64,000 bases of DNA, from NCBI RefSeq assembly GCF_003944755.1, contig NZ_RWGU01000048.1, positions 158,501 through 222,500 on the forward strand. The letters are read 5' to 3'. A program made the position numbers and the translations under genes. This DNA is from Rhodovulum robiginosum. Lineage in GTDB: Bacteria; Pseudomonadota; Alphaproteobacteria; Rhodobacterales; Rhodobacteraceae. This document shows, piece by piece, positions 16,728 through 25,743 of the stretch. The notes beneath the pieces are model-generated. The model made no database searches. It saw only the letters and a program-made list of their open reading frames with translations, and was not told the origin of the DNA. The first letter of the stretch is position 1. Each line of letters starts with the position of its first letter.

Positions 16728-18764
16728 ATGCAAAACGACCCGCTGCTCACCCCCTATCGGCTCAAGCACCTGACGCTGCGCAACCGGCTGATGTCGACGG
16801 CCCATGAGCCCGCCTACTCCGAAGACGGCATGCCGAAAGAACGCTACCGCCTCTACCATGCCGAAAAGGCGAAAGGCGGCATCGCACTGACCATGACCGC
16901 GGGGTCGGCCGTCGTTTCGCCCGACAGCCCCGAGGCCTTCGGCAACCTCCTGGCCTACCGCGACGAGATCGTGCCATGGCTGCGCGACCTCGCGGACGCC
17001 TGCCACGAGCACGGCGCGGCGGTGATGATCCAGCTTACCCACCTGGGCTGGCGCACCGGCTGGAACAAGGGCGACTGGCTGCCCGTGCTCGCGCCGTCGC
17101 CGCTGCGCGAACCGGCCCACCGCGCCTTCGCCAAAGAGATGGAGGGCTGGGACATCGACCGCATCGTCGCCGACTATGCCGCCGCCGCCCAACGGATGCA
17201 GGCCGCCGGCCTCGACGGGATCGAGTTCGAAGCCTACGGCCATTTGATGGACGCCTTCTGGTCCCCCTACCAGAACCGGCGCGACGACCAATGGGGCGGC
17301 TCGCTCGACAACCGCCTGCGTTTTACCTGGGCGGTGCTCGACGCGGTGCGTGCCGCCGTGGGCTCCGAGTTCATCGTCGGCCTGCGCATGGTCGCCGACG
17401 AGGATTTCGACAAGGGGCTCAGCCGCGACGAGGGGGTGGAGATCGCAAGGCGGCTGGCCGACAGCGGCAAGGTCGATTTCCTCAACCTCATCCGCGGACG
17501 CGTGGCCACCGACGCCGAACTGACCAGGGTCATACCGGTGCAGGGCATGGCCGCCGCCCCCCATCTCGATTTCGCGGGCGAGGTGCGTGCCGCCACCGGC
17601 ATACCGATGTTCCACGCCGCCAAGATCGCCGATGTCGCCACCGCGCGGCACGCGGTTGCGGACGGCAAGCTCGACATGGTCGGCATGACCCGCGCCCATA
17701 TCGCCGACCCCCATATCGGCCGCAAGATCGCCGCGGGGCACGAAGACCGCATCCGCCCCTGCGTCGGCGCCACCTATTGCCTCGACCGCATCTACGAAGG
17801 CGGCGAGGCGCTCTGCCTGCACAACGCCGCCACAGGCCGCGAGGCGTGGATACCGCACGACATTCCGAAGGCCGGGACAGCCCGCCGCGCGGTCGTGGTC
17901 GGCGCCGGCCCGGCCGGGCTTGAGGCCGCACGCGTCGCCGCCGAGCGCGGGCACAAGGTCACGGTCCTCGAGGCCGCCGACCGCGCCGGCGGCCAGGTCG
18001 CCCTGCTCGCCGCCAACCCGCGCCGGCGCGAGATGTCGGGCATCGTCGACTGGCGCCTCGCCGAGCTTGACCGGCTGGGGGTCGAGATCCGCTACAACCT
18101 CTACGCCGAGGTCGACGACGTGCTGGCCGAAGACCCCGACATGGTGGTGATCGCCACCGGCGGCCTGCCCCAGCCCCCCGAAATGCAGGGCGCCGAGCTG
18201 GCCGTCTCCTCCTGGGACATCCTGTCCGGCACGGTGAAACCCGCCGCCCGCGTGCTGGTCTACGACGACAATGGCGGCCACCCGGGGATGAGCGCGGCAG
18301 AAGTGATCGCGCGCGCCGGGGCCACGCTGGAAGTCGTCAGTCCCGAACGCTTCTTCGCCCCCGAGATGGGCGGGCTGAACCACGCCCCCTATGCCGCGGC
18401 CCTCGCCGAAACCGGCGCACGGGTAACGATCAATACGCGCCTTACCGCGTTGCGCCGCGAGGGCAACGAACTGGTCGCGACGCTGGGCTCCGACTACGCG
18501 CGCGGCGCGACCGCCGAACGGCGCGCCGACCAGGTTGTGGTCGAACACGGAACCGCCGCCCTCGACGATCTCTACCACGCGCTGAAGCCGCAGGCGCGCA
18601 ATCGCGGCGCGATTGATTACCCGGCGCTTCTGGCTGCCGCCGATCCGTTTCCAACCTGCAACCCCGACGGCCGCTTTACCCTTTATCGCATCGGCGACGC
18701 CGTCGCCTCTCGCAATGTCCACGCCGCGATCTATGACGCGCTGCGGTTCGGTCTGCGCTGGTAG
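16728..18764 (+). CDS. NADH:flavin oxidoreductase / FAD-NAD(P) fusion protein (TMADH/2,4-dienoyl-CoA reductase type)
   Basis: 678 residues with an N-terminal Old-Yellow-Enzyme FMN barrel (LLTPYRLKHLTLRNRLMSTAH; barrel to about residue 340) fused to an FAD/NAD(P)-binding half (dinucleotide motif VVVGAGPAGLEAARVAAERG near residue 390). This architecture occurs in trimethylamine dehydrogenase, 2,4-dienoyl-CoA reductase and N-methyl amine demethylases; a demethylase role is an inference. The linker normally binds [4Fe-4S] by four cysteines; here C345, C351 and C363 are present but position 348 is alanine. TTGAGGAG precedes the ATG. Transcribed alone. Confidence 0.88.
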   Translation: MQNDPLLTPYRLKHLTLRNRLMSTAHEPAYSEDGMPKERYRLYHAEKAKGGIALTMTAGSAVVSPDSPEAFGNLLAYRDEIVPWLRDLADACHEHGAAVMIQLTHLGWRTGWNKGDWLPVLAPSPLREPAHRAFAKEMEGWDIDRIVADYAAAAQRMQAAGLDGIEFEAYGHLMDAFWSPYQNRRDDQWGGSLDNRLRFTWAVLDAVRAAVGSEFIVGLRMVADEDFDKGLSRDEGVEIARRLADSGKVDFLNLIRGRVATDAELTRVIPVQGMAAAPHLDFAGEVRAATGIPMFHAAKIADVATARHAVADGKLDMVGMTRAHIADPHIGRKIAAGHEDRIRPCVGATYCLDRIYEGGEALCLHNAATGREAWIPHDIPKAGTARRAVVVGAGPAGLEAARVAAERGHKVTVLEAADRAGGQVALLAANPRRREMSGIVDWRLAELDRLGVEIRYNLYAEVDDVLAEDPDMVVIATGGLPQPPEMQGAELAVSSWDILSGTVKPAARVLVYDDNGGHPGMSAAEVIARAGATLEVVSPERFFAPEMGGLNHAPYAAALAETGARVTINTRLTALRREGNELVATLGSDYARGATAERRADQVVVEHGTAALDDLYHALKPQARNRGAIDYPALLAAADPFPTCNPDGRFTLYRIGDAVASRNVHAAIYDALRFGLRW

Positions 18765-18849
18765 TGACCGCTTTTTTTTAAAAATGAGCGCCTGCGGCGC
18801 AAGCCTTTCGTCTCGGCCCCGGCCCTGGGGCCGGGGCCTCGGGGCCTCC

Positions 18850-18923
18850 GGCGGGGATATTTCGGGCCAGAAGAAGCCGGCGCGCTCTTCCCGCTTCTTC
18901 TGGCTGGAAATATCCCGGGGGGG
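18850..18923. repeat. Two-armed intergenic repeat, copy B
   Basis: Between convergent genes. Left arm GGGGATATTTCGGGCCAGAA followed by GAAG; right arm on the other strand GGGATATTTCCAGCCAGAAG. Both arms are of the GCCAGAAGAAG type. The right arm is flanked by GGGGGCAGCGCCCCC and GCCCGCAAGGCGGGC inverted repeats (18924-18958). Together these fill most of the 204-base gap between the oxidoreductase and the esterase gene. Confidence 0.8.
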
Positions 18924-18968
18924 CCGCCCGCAAGGCGGGCGGCGGGGGCAGCGCCCCCGAAACCCGTG

Positions 18969-19655
18969 TCAGTCCCGCACTCGGTCGACCAGGTTCAGCA
19001 CCGAGGGGCCCATCGCCTCGACGATGAGGCGCACGCCTTCCGCGTTGGGGTGGATGCCGTCGGGCTGCATCAGCGCACGCAGCGCGCGGCTATCCCCCTC
19101 GTCGACGCGCAGCCCGGCGAGGAAGCTGTCCACGAGCAGCGTGTCGTACTGCTCTGCCAGGTCGGGATACATCGCGTCGAAGGCGGCCTTGTAGTCGGGG
19201 CCGTAATTGCCCGGTGCCGAAAGGCCCACCAGCATCACCTCCACGCCCTTTTCCTGCGCGATGCTCAGAACGCCTTCGAGATTGGCGCGGGAGGTCGCCG
19301 GGTCGATGCCGCGCAACAGGTCATTGCCGCCAAGCGCCACGATCATCGCGTCCACTTCGGGCGTCAACGTCCAGCCGACCCGCGACAGGCCTCCGGCAGT
19401 GGTATCGCCGGAGACGCCGGCATTGATGAGCTCCACCTCGGCGCCCTGCGCCGTCAGCCAGGCCTCCAGCTGCGGCACGAAACCGTCGCCCTGGGCAAGC
19501 CCGTAGCCCTGGGTAAGGCTGTCGCCGAGCGCGGCGATCACCACGGGTTCGGCATCGACGGGCAGCGCGACCAGCGCCAGAACCGCCGCGAGCTTGAGCG
19601 CGCGCCGCCGCGCCCCATATGCAAGGGGAGCAATCCGTTTCAGAAGGCCCGCCAT
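18969..19655 (-). CDS. SGNH/GDSL arylesterase, TesA-like, periplasmic
   Basis: Lipolytic or thioesterase enzyme of the TesA family. 228 residues from the ATG at 19655, with a signal peptide about residues 1-36 (ALKLAAVLALVALPVDA). SGNH blocks: block I GDSLTQGYGL (nucleophile Ser), block II glycine in INAGVSGDTTAGG, block III GGNDLLRG, block V DGIHPNAEG with the catalytic Asp and His. The start codon lies inside the palindrome CCATGG that also holds the start of the divergent ABC gene, the same gene partnership as E. coli tesA/ybbA. Real substrate unknown. Confidence 0.92.
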   Translation of the reverse strand: MAGLLKRIAPLAYGARRRALKLAAVLALVALPVDAEPVVIAALGDSLTQGYGLAQGDGFVPQLEAWLTAQGAEVELINAGVSGDTTAGGLSRVGWTLTPEVDAMIVALGGNDLLRGIDPATSRANLEGVLSIAQEKGVEVMLVGLSAPGNYGPDYKAAFDAMYPDLAEQYDTLLVDSFLAGLRVDEGDSRALRALMQPDGIHPNAEGVRLIVEAMGPSVLNLVDRVRD

Positions 19656-20349
19656 GGCAGACCCCGTGCTTTCCCTTTCCGATGTCACGCTGACGCTGGC
19701 CGGCAATGCCGGTCCGGTCGAAATTCTGCACGGCATCGAGCTGGATGTCGGGCGGGGCGAGACCTTGGGGCTGGTCGGTCCGTCTGGGTCGGGCAAGTCC
19801 TCTCTCCTCATGCTCATGGGCGGGCTGGAGCGCGCGACGTCGGGCCGGGTTTCGGCGCTGGGCCATGACCTGACAGCGATGAACGAGGACGCGCTGGCCC
19901 GGTTCCGCAGGCAGCATATGGGGGTGGTGTTCCAATCGTTCCACCTGATTCCCACCATGACCGCGCTGGAAAACGTCGCAACGCCGCTGGAGCTGGCCGG
20001 CCACGCCGACGCCTTTGACCGTGCCGAAGCGGAACTTCGCGGCGTGGGGCTGGGCGCGCGGCTCGACCACTACCCGAGCCAGATGTCGGGCGGCGAGCAG
20101 CAACGGGTGGCGCTTGCGCGCGCCGCCGCGCCACGGCCGCATATCCTGCTGGCCGATGAGCCGACGGGCAACCTCGACGGCGCCAACGGCGCGGCGATCA
20201 TGGATCTGCTGTTCGGGCTGCGCGACCGGCACGGCGCGACGCTGGTGCTTGTCACCCACGCGAGCGAACTGGCCGCGCGCTGCGACCGGGTGGTGCGGCT
20301 GGCCGACGGTCGCGTCGCCGGGGAAGACCTGCGGAGTGCCGCGGAATGA
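19654..20349 (+). CDS. ABC transporter ATP-binding protein, LolD/YbbA-like
   Basis: ATPase of a MacB/LolD-type ABC system. 231 residues. Walker A GPSGSGKSS, Q-loop in VVFQSFHLIPTMTALENVATPLEL (family-typical), signature SGGEQQRVALARA, Walker B ILLADEPTGNLD with Glu, and the switch histidine in LVTHASELA. The ATG at 19654 overlaps the esterase start codon on the other strand; GAAGG lies 7 bases upstream. The permease overlaps its end by 4 bases. Such systems extract substrates from the membrane rather than import; the substrate is unknown. Confidence 0.93.
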   Translation: MADPVLSLSDVTLTLAGNAGPVEILHGIELDVGRGETLGLVGPSGSGKSSLLMLMGGLERATSGRVSALGHDLTAMNEDALARFRRQHMGVVFQSFHLIPTMTALENVATPLELAGHADAFDRAEAELRGVGLGARLDHYPSQMSGGEQQRVALARAAAPRPHILLADEPTGNLDGANGAAIMDLLFGLRDRHGATLVLVTHASELAARCDRVVRLADGRVAGEDLRSAAE

Positions 20350-22865
20350 GCCTGCGCGTTTCGGCGAAGATCGCCCGGCGCGAGCTGCGCGGAGGGCTCA
20401 GGGGGTTTTACGTCTTTCTTGCCTGCCTTGCGCTGGGCGTGGCGGCCATCGCCGCCGTGGGCTCGGTGCGCGAAAGCATCGAGGGCGGGCTGAAGCGCGA
20501 GGGCGCGGTTCTGCTGGGCGGCGATGGCGAGATGTCCTTTACCTACCGTTTCGCCGACGCGGATGAGCGGGACTGGATGGCGACGACCGCCGCCCGCGTG
20601 TCGGAGATTGTCGATTTCCGGTCGATGGTGGTGGTCGAGCGCGACGGGGCGACCGAGCGCGGCCTGACCCAGGTCAAAGGCGTCGATGACGCCTATCCAC
20701 TCTATGGCGCTGTCGAGCTGGACCCGCCAATGCCGCTGGACGCGGCGCTTGCCGGCAACGGCGCGGTGATGGAGCGGGTGCTGGCCGAGCGGCTGGGCCT
20801 GGCTCCCGGCGACGCCTTTCGCCTCGGCACGGGCGACTACACGCTGTCTGCGCTGCTGACGCGCGAGCCTGACGGGGCGGGCGACGGGTTCGGCCTGGGG
20901 CCGCGGCTGTTGCTGCGCACCGCGGCGCTGGAGGGATCGGGGCTGCTCGAACCCGGCACGCTTTTCGAGACCAAGTACCGCCTGGCCCTGCCCGGGGGCG
21001 ACCTTGCGGCGCTGGAAAAGCGGGCCGAGGCCCGGTTTGCCGATCAGGGCATGCGCTGGCGCGATGCGCGCAACGGCGCGCCGGGGATGACCGTTTTCGT
21101 CGACCGGATGGCCTCGTTCCTGGTGCTGGTGGGGCTGGCGGGCCTCGCCGTGGGTGGGGTTGGCGTTTCGGCCGCCGTGCGCGCCTATCTCGACGGCAAG
21201 ACCGAGGTGATCGCCATACTGAAAACGCTGGGCGCCGAGGGCCACACGATCCTTTGGGCGTATCTGATCCAGATCGGCGCGCTGGCGGGGCTGGGCATCG
21301 TGCTCGGGCTTGGGCTGGGCGCGCTGGCGCCGCTGGCGCTGGGCCCGGTGATCGAGGCGCAATTGCCGGTGCCGGCCGAGTTTACGGTGCATGCGGGCCC
21401 GCTGGCCGAGGCGGCGCTTTACGGCGTGTTGACCGCGCTGGTGTTCACATTGTGGCCGCTGGCCCGCACCGAGGAGGTGCGCGCGGCGGCGCTGTTCCGC
21501 GACGCCACGGGGCCCGAGCGGGCCTGGCCGCGGCCGGTCTATGTGGCGATCACGGCGGCGCTGGCCGCGGCCCTGATCGGCGTGGCTGCGTGGTTTTCGG
21601 GCGTGCCGGAGCTGGCGCTCTGGTCGGCCTTCGGCATTGTCGTGGCGCTGGGCCTGCTGGTGATCGCGGCGGCCGGGCTGCGGTGGCTGGCGCGGCGTGC
21701 GGCGCGGACGCACATGGTGCGCGGGCGCACCGCGGCGCGGCTGGCGCTGGGCGCCGTGGGCGGGCCGGCGGGCGAGACCGTGTCGGTAGTGCTGTCGCTG
21801 GGCCTTGGGCTGAGCGTGCTGGCCGCCGTGGGCCAGATCGACGCCAACCTGCGCGCGGCCATCGCAGAGGACCTGCCCGACGTGGCGCCCTCCTATTTCG
21901 TGGTCGACATCCAGGGCGACCAGCTTGCGGGTTTTCTCGACCGGGTGGACAACGACCCGGGCGTGTCCAAGGTCGAGACCGCGCCGATGCTGCGCGGCGT
22001 GATCACGCGGATCAACGGTTTGCCCGCGCGCGAGGTTGCGGGCGATCACTGGGTGATCCGGGGCGACCGGGGCGTGACCTATTCGGCCACGCCGCCCGAG
22101 GACACGGTCATTACCGCCGGGGATTGGTGGCCCGAGGGCTACGACGGGCCACCGGTGATGAGTTTCGCCGACGAGGAGGCCGAGGAGATCGGGCTCAAGC
22201 TCGGTGACGACGTGACCGTCAATATCCTGGGGCGCGACATCACCGCCAAGGTCACCAGCTTTCGCGAGGTCGACTTCTCGACCGCCGGGATCGGCTTTGT
22301 CCTGTCGATGAATCCGGCTGCCCTGCAGGGGGCGCCGCATACCCACATCGCCACGATCTATGCCGACCCCGAGGCCGAGGCGGCGATCCTGCGCGACCTG
22401 GCCACGGCCTATCCCAACATCACCGCGATCCGGGTGCGCGACGCGATCGACCGGGTGGCCGAGGTGCTGTCGAGCCTCGCCGCGGCGATCACCTACGGGG
22501 CGGCGGCGACGCTGGTTACCGGCGTGATCGTGCTGATCGGGGCTGCGGCGGCGGGCGAGCGGGCGCGGGTCTACGAGGCGGCGGTGCTGAAGACCGTGGG
22601 CGCGGTGCGGCCGCAGATCTTGCGCTATTTCGCGCTGCGTTCGGCGCTTTTGGGCGCGGCGGCGGGGGCCGTGGCGATCGTGGCCGGAGGCCTGGCCGGC
22701 TGGGCGGTGATGACCTTCGTGATGGAGGGCGGCTACCGGTTCGAGCCGGTTTCGGCGGTGCTGATCGTGGCCGGCGGCGCGATGGCCACGCTGCTGGCCG
22801 GGCTGGGTTTTGCCTGGCGGCCGCTGGCCGCGCGGCCCGCGCGGGTGTTGAGGGCGCGGGAGTAG
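20346..22865 (+). CDS. ABC transporter permease, FtsX-like, YbbP type
   Basis: Large 839-residue permease with two FtsX-like units. An N-terminal helix (GFYVFLACLALGVAAIAAVGSV) precedes a periplasmic domain, then helix groups at about residues 255-275, 305-345, 355-375, 400-450, a second large periplasmic domain, and C-terminal helices at about 715-820. Tandem motifs (ILKTLGAEGHTI and VLKTVGAVRPQIL) mark the two FtsX modules. It forms one operon with the ATPase and is the expected partner for the TesA-like esterase, as in the E. coli ybbAP locus. Confidence 0.92.
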   Translation: MSLRVSAKIARRELRGGLRGFYVFLACLALGVAAIAAVGSVRESIEGGLKREGAVLLGGDGEMSFTYRFADADERDWMATTAARVSEIVDFRSMVVVERDGATERGLTQVKGVDDAYPLYGAVELDPPMPLDAALAGNGAVMERVLAERLGLAPGDAFRLGTGDYTLSALLTREPDGAGDGFGLGPRLLLRTAALEGSGLLEPGTLFETKYRLALPGGDLAALEKRAEARFADQGMRWRDARNGAPGMTVFVDRMASFLVLVGLAGLAVGGVGVSAAVRAYLDGKTEVIAILKTLGAEGHTILWAYLIQIGALAGLGIVLGLGLGALAPLALGPVIEAQLPVPAEFTVHAGPLAEAALYGVLTALVFTLWPLARTEEVRAAALFRDATGPERAWPRPVYVAITAALAAALIGVAAWFSGVPELALWSAFGIVVALGLLVIAAAGLRWLARRAARTHMVRGRTAARLALGAVGGPAGETVSVVLSLGLGLSVLAAVGQIDANLRAAIAEDLPDVAPSYFVVDIQGDQLAGFLDRVDNDPGVSKVETAPMLRGVITRINGLPAREVAGDHWVIRGDRGVTYSATPPEDTVITAGDWWPEGYDGPPVMSFADEEAEEIGLKLGDDVTVNILGRDITAKVTSFREVDFSTAGIGFVLSMNPAALQGAPHTHIATIYADPEAEAAILRDLATAYPNITAIRVRDAIDRVAEVLSSLAAAITYGAAATLVTGVIVLIGAAAAGERARVYEAAVLKTVGAVRPQILRYFALRSALLGAAAGAVAIVAGGLAGWAVMTFVMEGGYRFEPVSAVLIVAGGAMATLLAGLGFAWRPLAARPARVLRARE

Positions 22866-22930
22866 TCACCGGCGCGCGCACCGGCCTGAGCTTTCGCAAG
22901 GCCGACGCCGCCGGGGGCCCTGCCCCCGGA

Positions 22931-22960
22931 CCCCCGGGATATTTCCGGCCAGAAGAAGAC
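22931..22960 (+). repeat. Single-armed intergenic repeat, copy C
   Basis: One arm only (CCCCCGGGATATTTCCGGCC followed by AGAAGAAG), preceded by the GC-rich inverted repeat GGGGGCCCTGCCCCC at about 22913-22927. Located between the convergent permease and AbrB-type genes. No opposing arm was seen in the remaining 50 bases. Confidence 0.75.
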
Positions 22961-23010
22961 AGGCGGTGGGGAAAAGCCGTTTGCCGGGGGCAAGAGCCTG
23001 TCTGATGCGC

Positions 23011-24039
23011 TCAACGCCGGGCGGTTGCGCTGCGCACCTGGGCCACCGCCACCGGGATCACCACGGTCAGGAACAACAGCCGGAACACGTGATGCGCCGC
23101 GACGTAGGCCGGGTCGGCGTCGAGCAGCAGCGACATCGCCATCATCGTCTCAAGCCCGCCCGGCGCAAACGCGATCAGCGCGTTCAGGATCGGCAGGCCC
23201 AGGAGGCGCGCGACCAGCGCGGCGAACCCCAGCGCCACCAGCGCGGCAAAGCCGGTCAGCAGGCTGGCCGCGCCGAGCGATTGCAGCATCATCCGCGGCG
23301 TGACCCCGGCAAAGCGGGTGCCGATCAGGGTGCCCATGGTCACGAAGGCGGGCAGCGACAGCCATTGCGGCACGCCGCCCTCGATCAGTGCCGCGCCGTG
23401 GCCCACCGCCGACAGCCCCATCGCGCCCAGCAGCAGCGCCGCCGGCACCCTGATCCGCTTGAGCCCCATCCCGGCCGCCAGCGACAGGGCGACAAGGCCG
23501 GCCAGAGCCACCGGCGCCATCGGCGGCGCGGCGGGAGGCAGCGCCGGCAAATCGCCCGTCCCAAGAAGCGGCGCCAGGACCGGCACGATCAGCGTCAGCG
23601 CCAGCACCCGCAGGCTCTGGATCATTGTCACCCGCGGCAGGTCGGCCCGCACGTCCGACGACAGCGACAGCACGAAGCTCAGATGCCCCGGCGTGGCGGC
23701 CAGAAGCGCGCTCATCCGGTCGAAGCCGAAGACGCCCTGCAACAGCCGCGTGCCGCCGGCGAAGATCGCCAGAACGGCGAGTGCGAGCGCAACCAGGCTG
23801 ATCGGCCATTTCACCGCCGTGGCCACGGCTTCGGGCGTGACGCTGGCGCCCATGTTGACGCCGATCAGCACGAAACAGGCATCGCGCAGCCGCGCGGGCA
23901 CCGTGACGTGCAGACCCGCCAGCGCCGCCAGCGTGACCGCCAGCGACGGGCCGGTCAGAAACGGCGCCGGCGCGCCCAGCAAGGCGGCCAGCCCGGCGCC
24001 CAGAGCGCCGACGATAAGCGTGCGGATCGCGGCCCACAT
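23011..24039 (-). CDS. AbrB-family integral membrane protein
   Basis: 342 residues, almost wholly hydrophobic with about ten predicted helices in two similar halves, matching the AbrB/YdjX 'ammonia monooxygenase' duplication family. Diagnostic pieces are APFLTGPSLAV near the N-terminus, VLIGVNMGASVTPE, the pair FGFDRMSALLAATPGHLSFVL and FAPGGLETMMAMSLLLDADPAYVAAHHVFR. The latter GG(L/M)xxM pattern is typical. The old ammonia-monooxygenase label is unsupported; a transport role is probable but unknown. Transcribed leftwards, convergent with the ABC permease. Confidence 0.85.
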   Translation of the reverse strand: MWAAIRTLIVGALGAGLAALLGAPAPFLTGPSLAVTLAALAGLHVTVPARLRDACFVLIGVNMGASVTPEAVATAVKWPISLVALALAVLAIFAGGTRLLQGVFGFDRMSALLAATPGHLSFVLSLSSDVRADLPRVTMIQSLRVLALTLIVPVLAPLLGTGDLPALPPAAPPMAPVALAGLVALSLAAGMGLKRIRVPAALLLGAMGLSAVGHGAALIEGGVPQWLSLPAFVTMGTLIGTRFAGVTPRMMLQSLGAASLLTGFAALVALGFAALVARLLGLPILNALIAFAPGGLETMMAMSLLLDADPAYVAAHHVFRLLFLTVVIPVAVAQVRSATARR

Positions 24040-24282
24040 CGGGTTGGGGTCTCCGGCTCGGGGTTGGCCGGGGTGCGCGCGTTCGCCCCGGCCTGGCGCC
24101 CAAGCAACCGCCAGGCCGGGGGAAAGTCAATCGCCGCAGCGCGGTGGCACCAGATCGGGGTCGACCATGCCGGCCGCCTCGCGCGGTCGATCGTCGTGAC
24201 GCAGAACCGGGGCGAACCGGCGAACCGCCCGGCCGGCATCTCGGCCCTGGTCAATGCCCGGCCAGGCGTCGCTTCGATCGCA
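24040..24282. other. 243-base gap, no supported gene
   Basis: On the minus strand a frame of about 50 codons reads through to a TGA at 24127-24129 with a protein-like end (MVDPDLVPPRCGD), but it has no ATG, GTG or TTG start with a ribosome site and is closed upstream by a stop overlapping the hydrolase gene's end. It may be a remnant. Nothing else was recognised. Confidence 0.5.
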
Positions 24283-25197
24283 TCATCCCTCTGGACGGTC
24301 CAGCGATGCGGCGAAGAACGGCGCGAAATGGTCCAGCACCGCTTGCGGGTTTTCCTCGGGCGCGAAATGGCCGCTGTCGCAGGAGGCGTCGGCGAGGTCG
24401 GGCGCCCACCGGGCCCAGAGCGCCGCGGGCGCATCGGTCTGGGCGGGAAAGCCGATATCGGACCACAGAAAGAAGACCGGGCAGGCGATGGTGCGCCCGG
24501 CGGCACGGTCGGCCTCGTCCAGCCGTCGGTCGGTGGTGGCCCCGGCGCGATAATCGGCGCACATCGCGGCGATGCGCGCGGGGTCGGCGGCTTGCCGCCG
24601 GTAGGCGGCCAGCGCCGCGCCCGCAAACGCGTCGAGCGATTTCGCCTTGGTCCAGCTTTGCAGCGTGTGTTCGATATAGCCTACCGGGTCGGCGCCGATC
24701 AGGCGCTCGGGCAGCGGCGCGGGCTGGGCGAGAAAGGTCCAGTGATAGGCCTTGAGGGCGAGGTCGGCCGACCACGCGGCCCAGAAATCGCCCGTGGGCA
24801 CAACCTCGACGATGCCCAGCCGCGAGACGCGCGCGGGGTGGTCGAGCGCCAGCCGATAGGCCACCCGCGCGCCGCGGTCGTGGCCCAGAACGCCCGCGCT
24901 GTCGAGGCCGAGCGCGTCCATCAGCCCGACGATGTCTCGCGCCATCTGCCGCTTGGAATAGGCCGTGTGCCCGTCATCGTCCGCCGGTGCGTCGCTGTCG
25001 CCATAGCCGCGCAGGTCGGGCACGATCACGTCGAAGTCGCGCGCCAGCGCCGGCGCGACGGCGGACCAGCACATGTGGTTTTGCGGGTAGCCATGCAGCA
25101 GGATCAGCGGCGCGCCCGCGCCCCCGCGGTGCATGGCCAGGCGCAGCCCGCCCACATCGACGCGGCTTTTGGCGAACCCTTCGATATCCGATGTCAT
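24283..25197 (-). CDS. Alpha/beta hydrolase, fluoroacetate-dehalogenase-like
   Basis: 304 residues; the ATG at 25197 has GGAGG 5 bases upstream and is preferred to the GTG at 25212. Sequence matches the haloacetate dehalogenase branch: HGYPQNHMCW oxyanion region, nucleophile D107 in GHDRGAR, substrate arginines R108 and R111, and catalytic H277 in SGHFAPEENP. The halide-stabilising residues of the Rhodopseudomonas palustris enzyme (H155, W156, Y219) align, by a constant offset of three, with H152, W153 and Y216 here. The catalytic acid position (D134) is glutamate E131. Defluorination is therefore plausible but unproven; epoxide hydrolase is the alternative. Confidence 0.85.
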   Translation of the reverse strand: MTSDIEGFAKSRVDVGGLRLAMHRGGAGAPLILLHGYPQNHMCWSAVAPALARDFDVIVPDLRGYGDSDAPADDDGHTAYSKRQMARDIVGLMDALGLDSAGVLGHDRGARVAYRLALDHPARVSRLGIVEVVPTGDFWAAWSADLALKAYHWTFLAQPAPLPERLIGADPVGYIEHTLQSWTKAKSLDAFAGAALAAYRRQAADPARIAAMCADYRAGATTDRRLDEADRAAGRTIACPVFFLWSDIGFPAQTDAPAALWARWAPDLADASCDSGHFAPEENPQAVLDHFAPFFAASLDRPEG

Positions 25198-25236
25198 GGC
25201 GGCCTCCGTCACGGTCAGGCTAGGGCCGCGGCGTGC

Positions 25237-25743
25237 TCAGGTCCAGTGCGCGGGTGCCTGGGCATAGCCGATATAGAGCGGATGCCTGGGGTGGCCCGCC
25301 TTGGTCAGCCCAAGGTGAAAGAGCGGCAGGCCGGTGGCGCGGAGCAGCCGCTCGACCTCTGGTCCCCGGTCGAGATGCGCGCCATGCGCGCCCCAGGCGC
25401 AGACGATCTGGTCGGCCCACGGGGCGCTCTGGGCGATGGCGGCATCGTTGCCGGGCCCGACCGGGTCGGGCGCGGCGCGCATGAGCTTTGGGTCGGTGGC
25501 GCGGTAGGCGAAGATGTTGGTCACCCGGAAGGCGCCGAAGCCCAGCGCCCGGGCACGGCGTTCGCAGCGTTCGACCGTGGGGTCGTTCTGCACCTCGGTC
25601 GCGGTCGAGGGGTTGAGCATCACGAAAAGCGCGCGCCGGCCGGCCGGGTCCCACACGCGGGTCAGCAGGTAGCGGTAGGCCTCGCAGTCGGAATAGACGG
25701 CCTCGGAGGCGGCGTCGCCCTTCAGGTGGGTGCGGGTGATCAT
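25237..25743 (-). CDS. DUF1643 domain-containing protein
   Basis: 168 residues from the ATG at 25743. The family pattern is clear: YSDCEAYRYLLTRVWD, then FVMLNPSTA, DPTVERCERRA, VTNIFAYRATDP, and CAWGAHGAH near the C-terminus, ending HPRHPLYIGY. Function unknown; the fold is thought to resemble nucleotide- or DNA-binding proteins but no catalytic assignment exists. An in-frame extension upstream runs through the repeat element and is not coding-like. Lies downstream of truB in the same direction, separated by copy D of the repeat. Confidence 0.88.
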   Translation of the reverse strand: MITRTHLKGDAASEAVYSDCEAYRYLLTRVWDPAGRRALFVMLNPSTATEVQNDPTVERCERRARALGFGAFRVTNIFAYRATDPKLMRAAPDPVGPGNDAAIAQSAPWADQIVCAWGAHGAHLDRGPEVERLLRATGLPLFHLGLTKAGHPRHPLYIGYAQAPAHWT

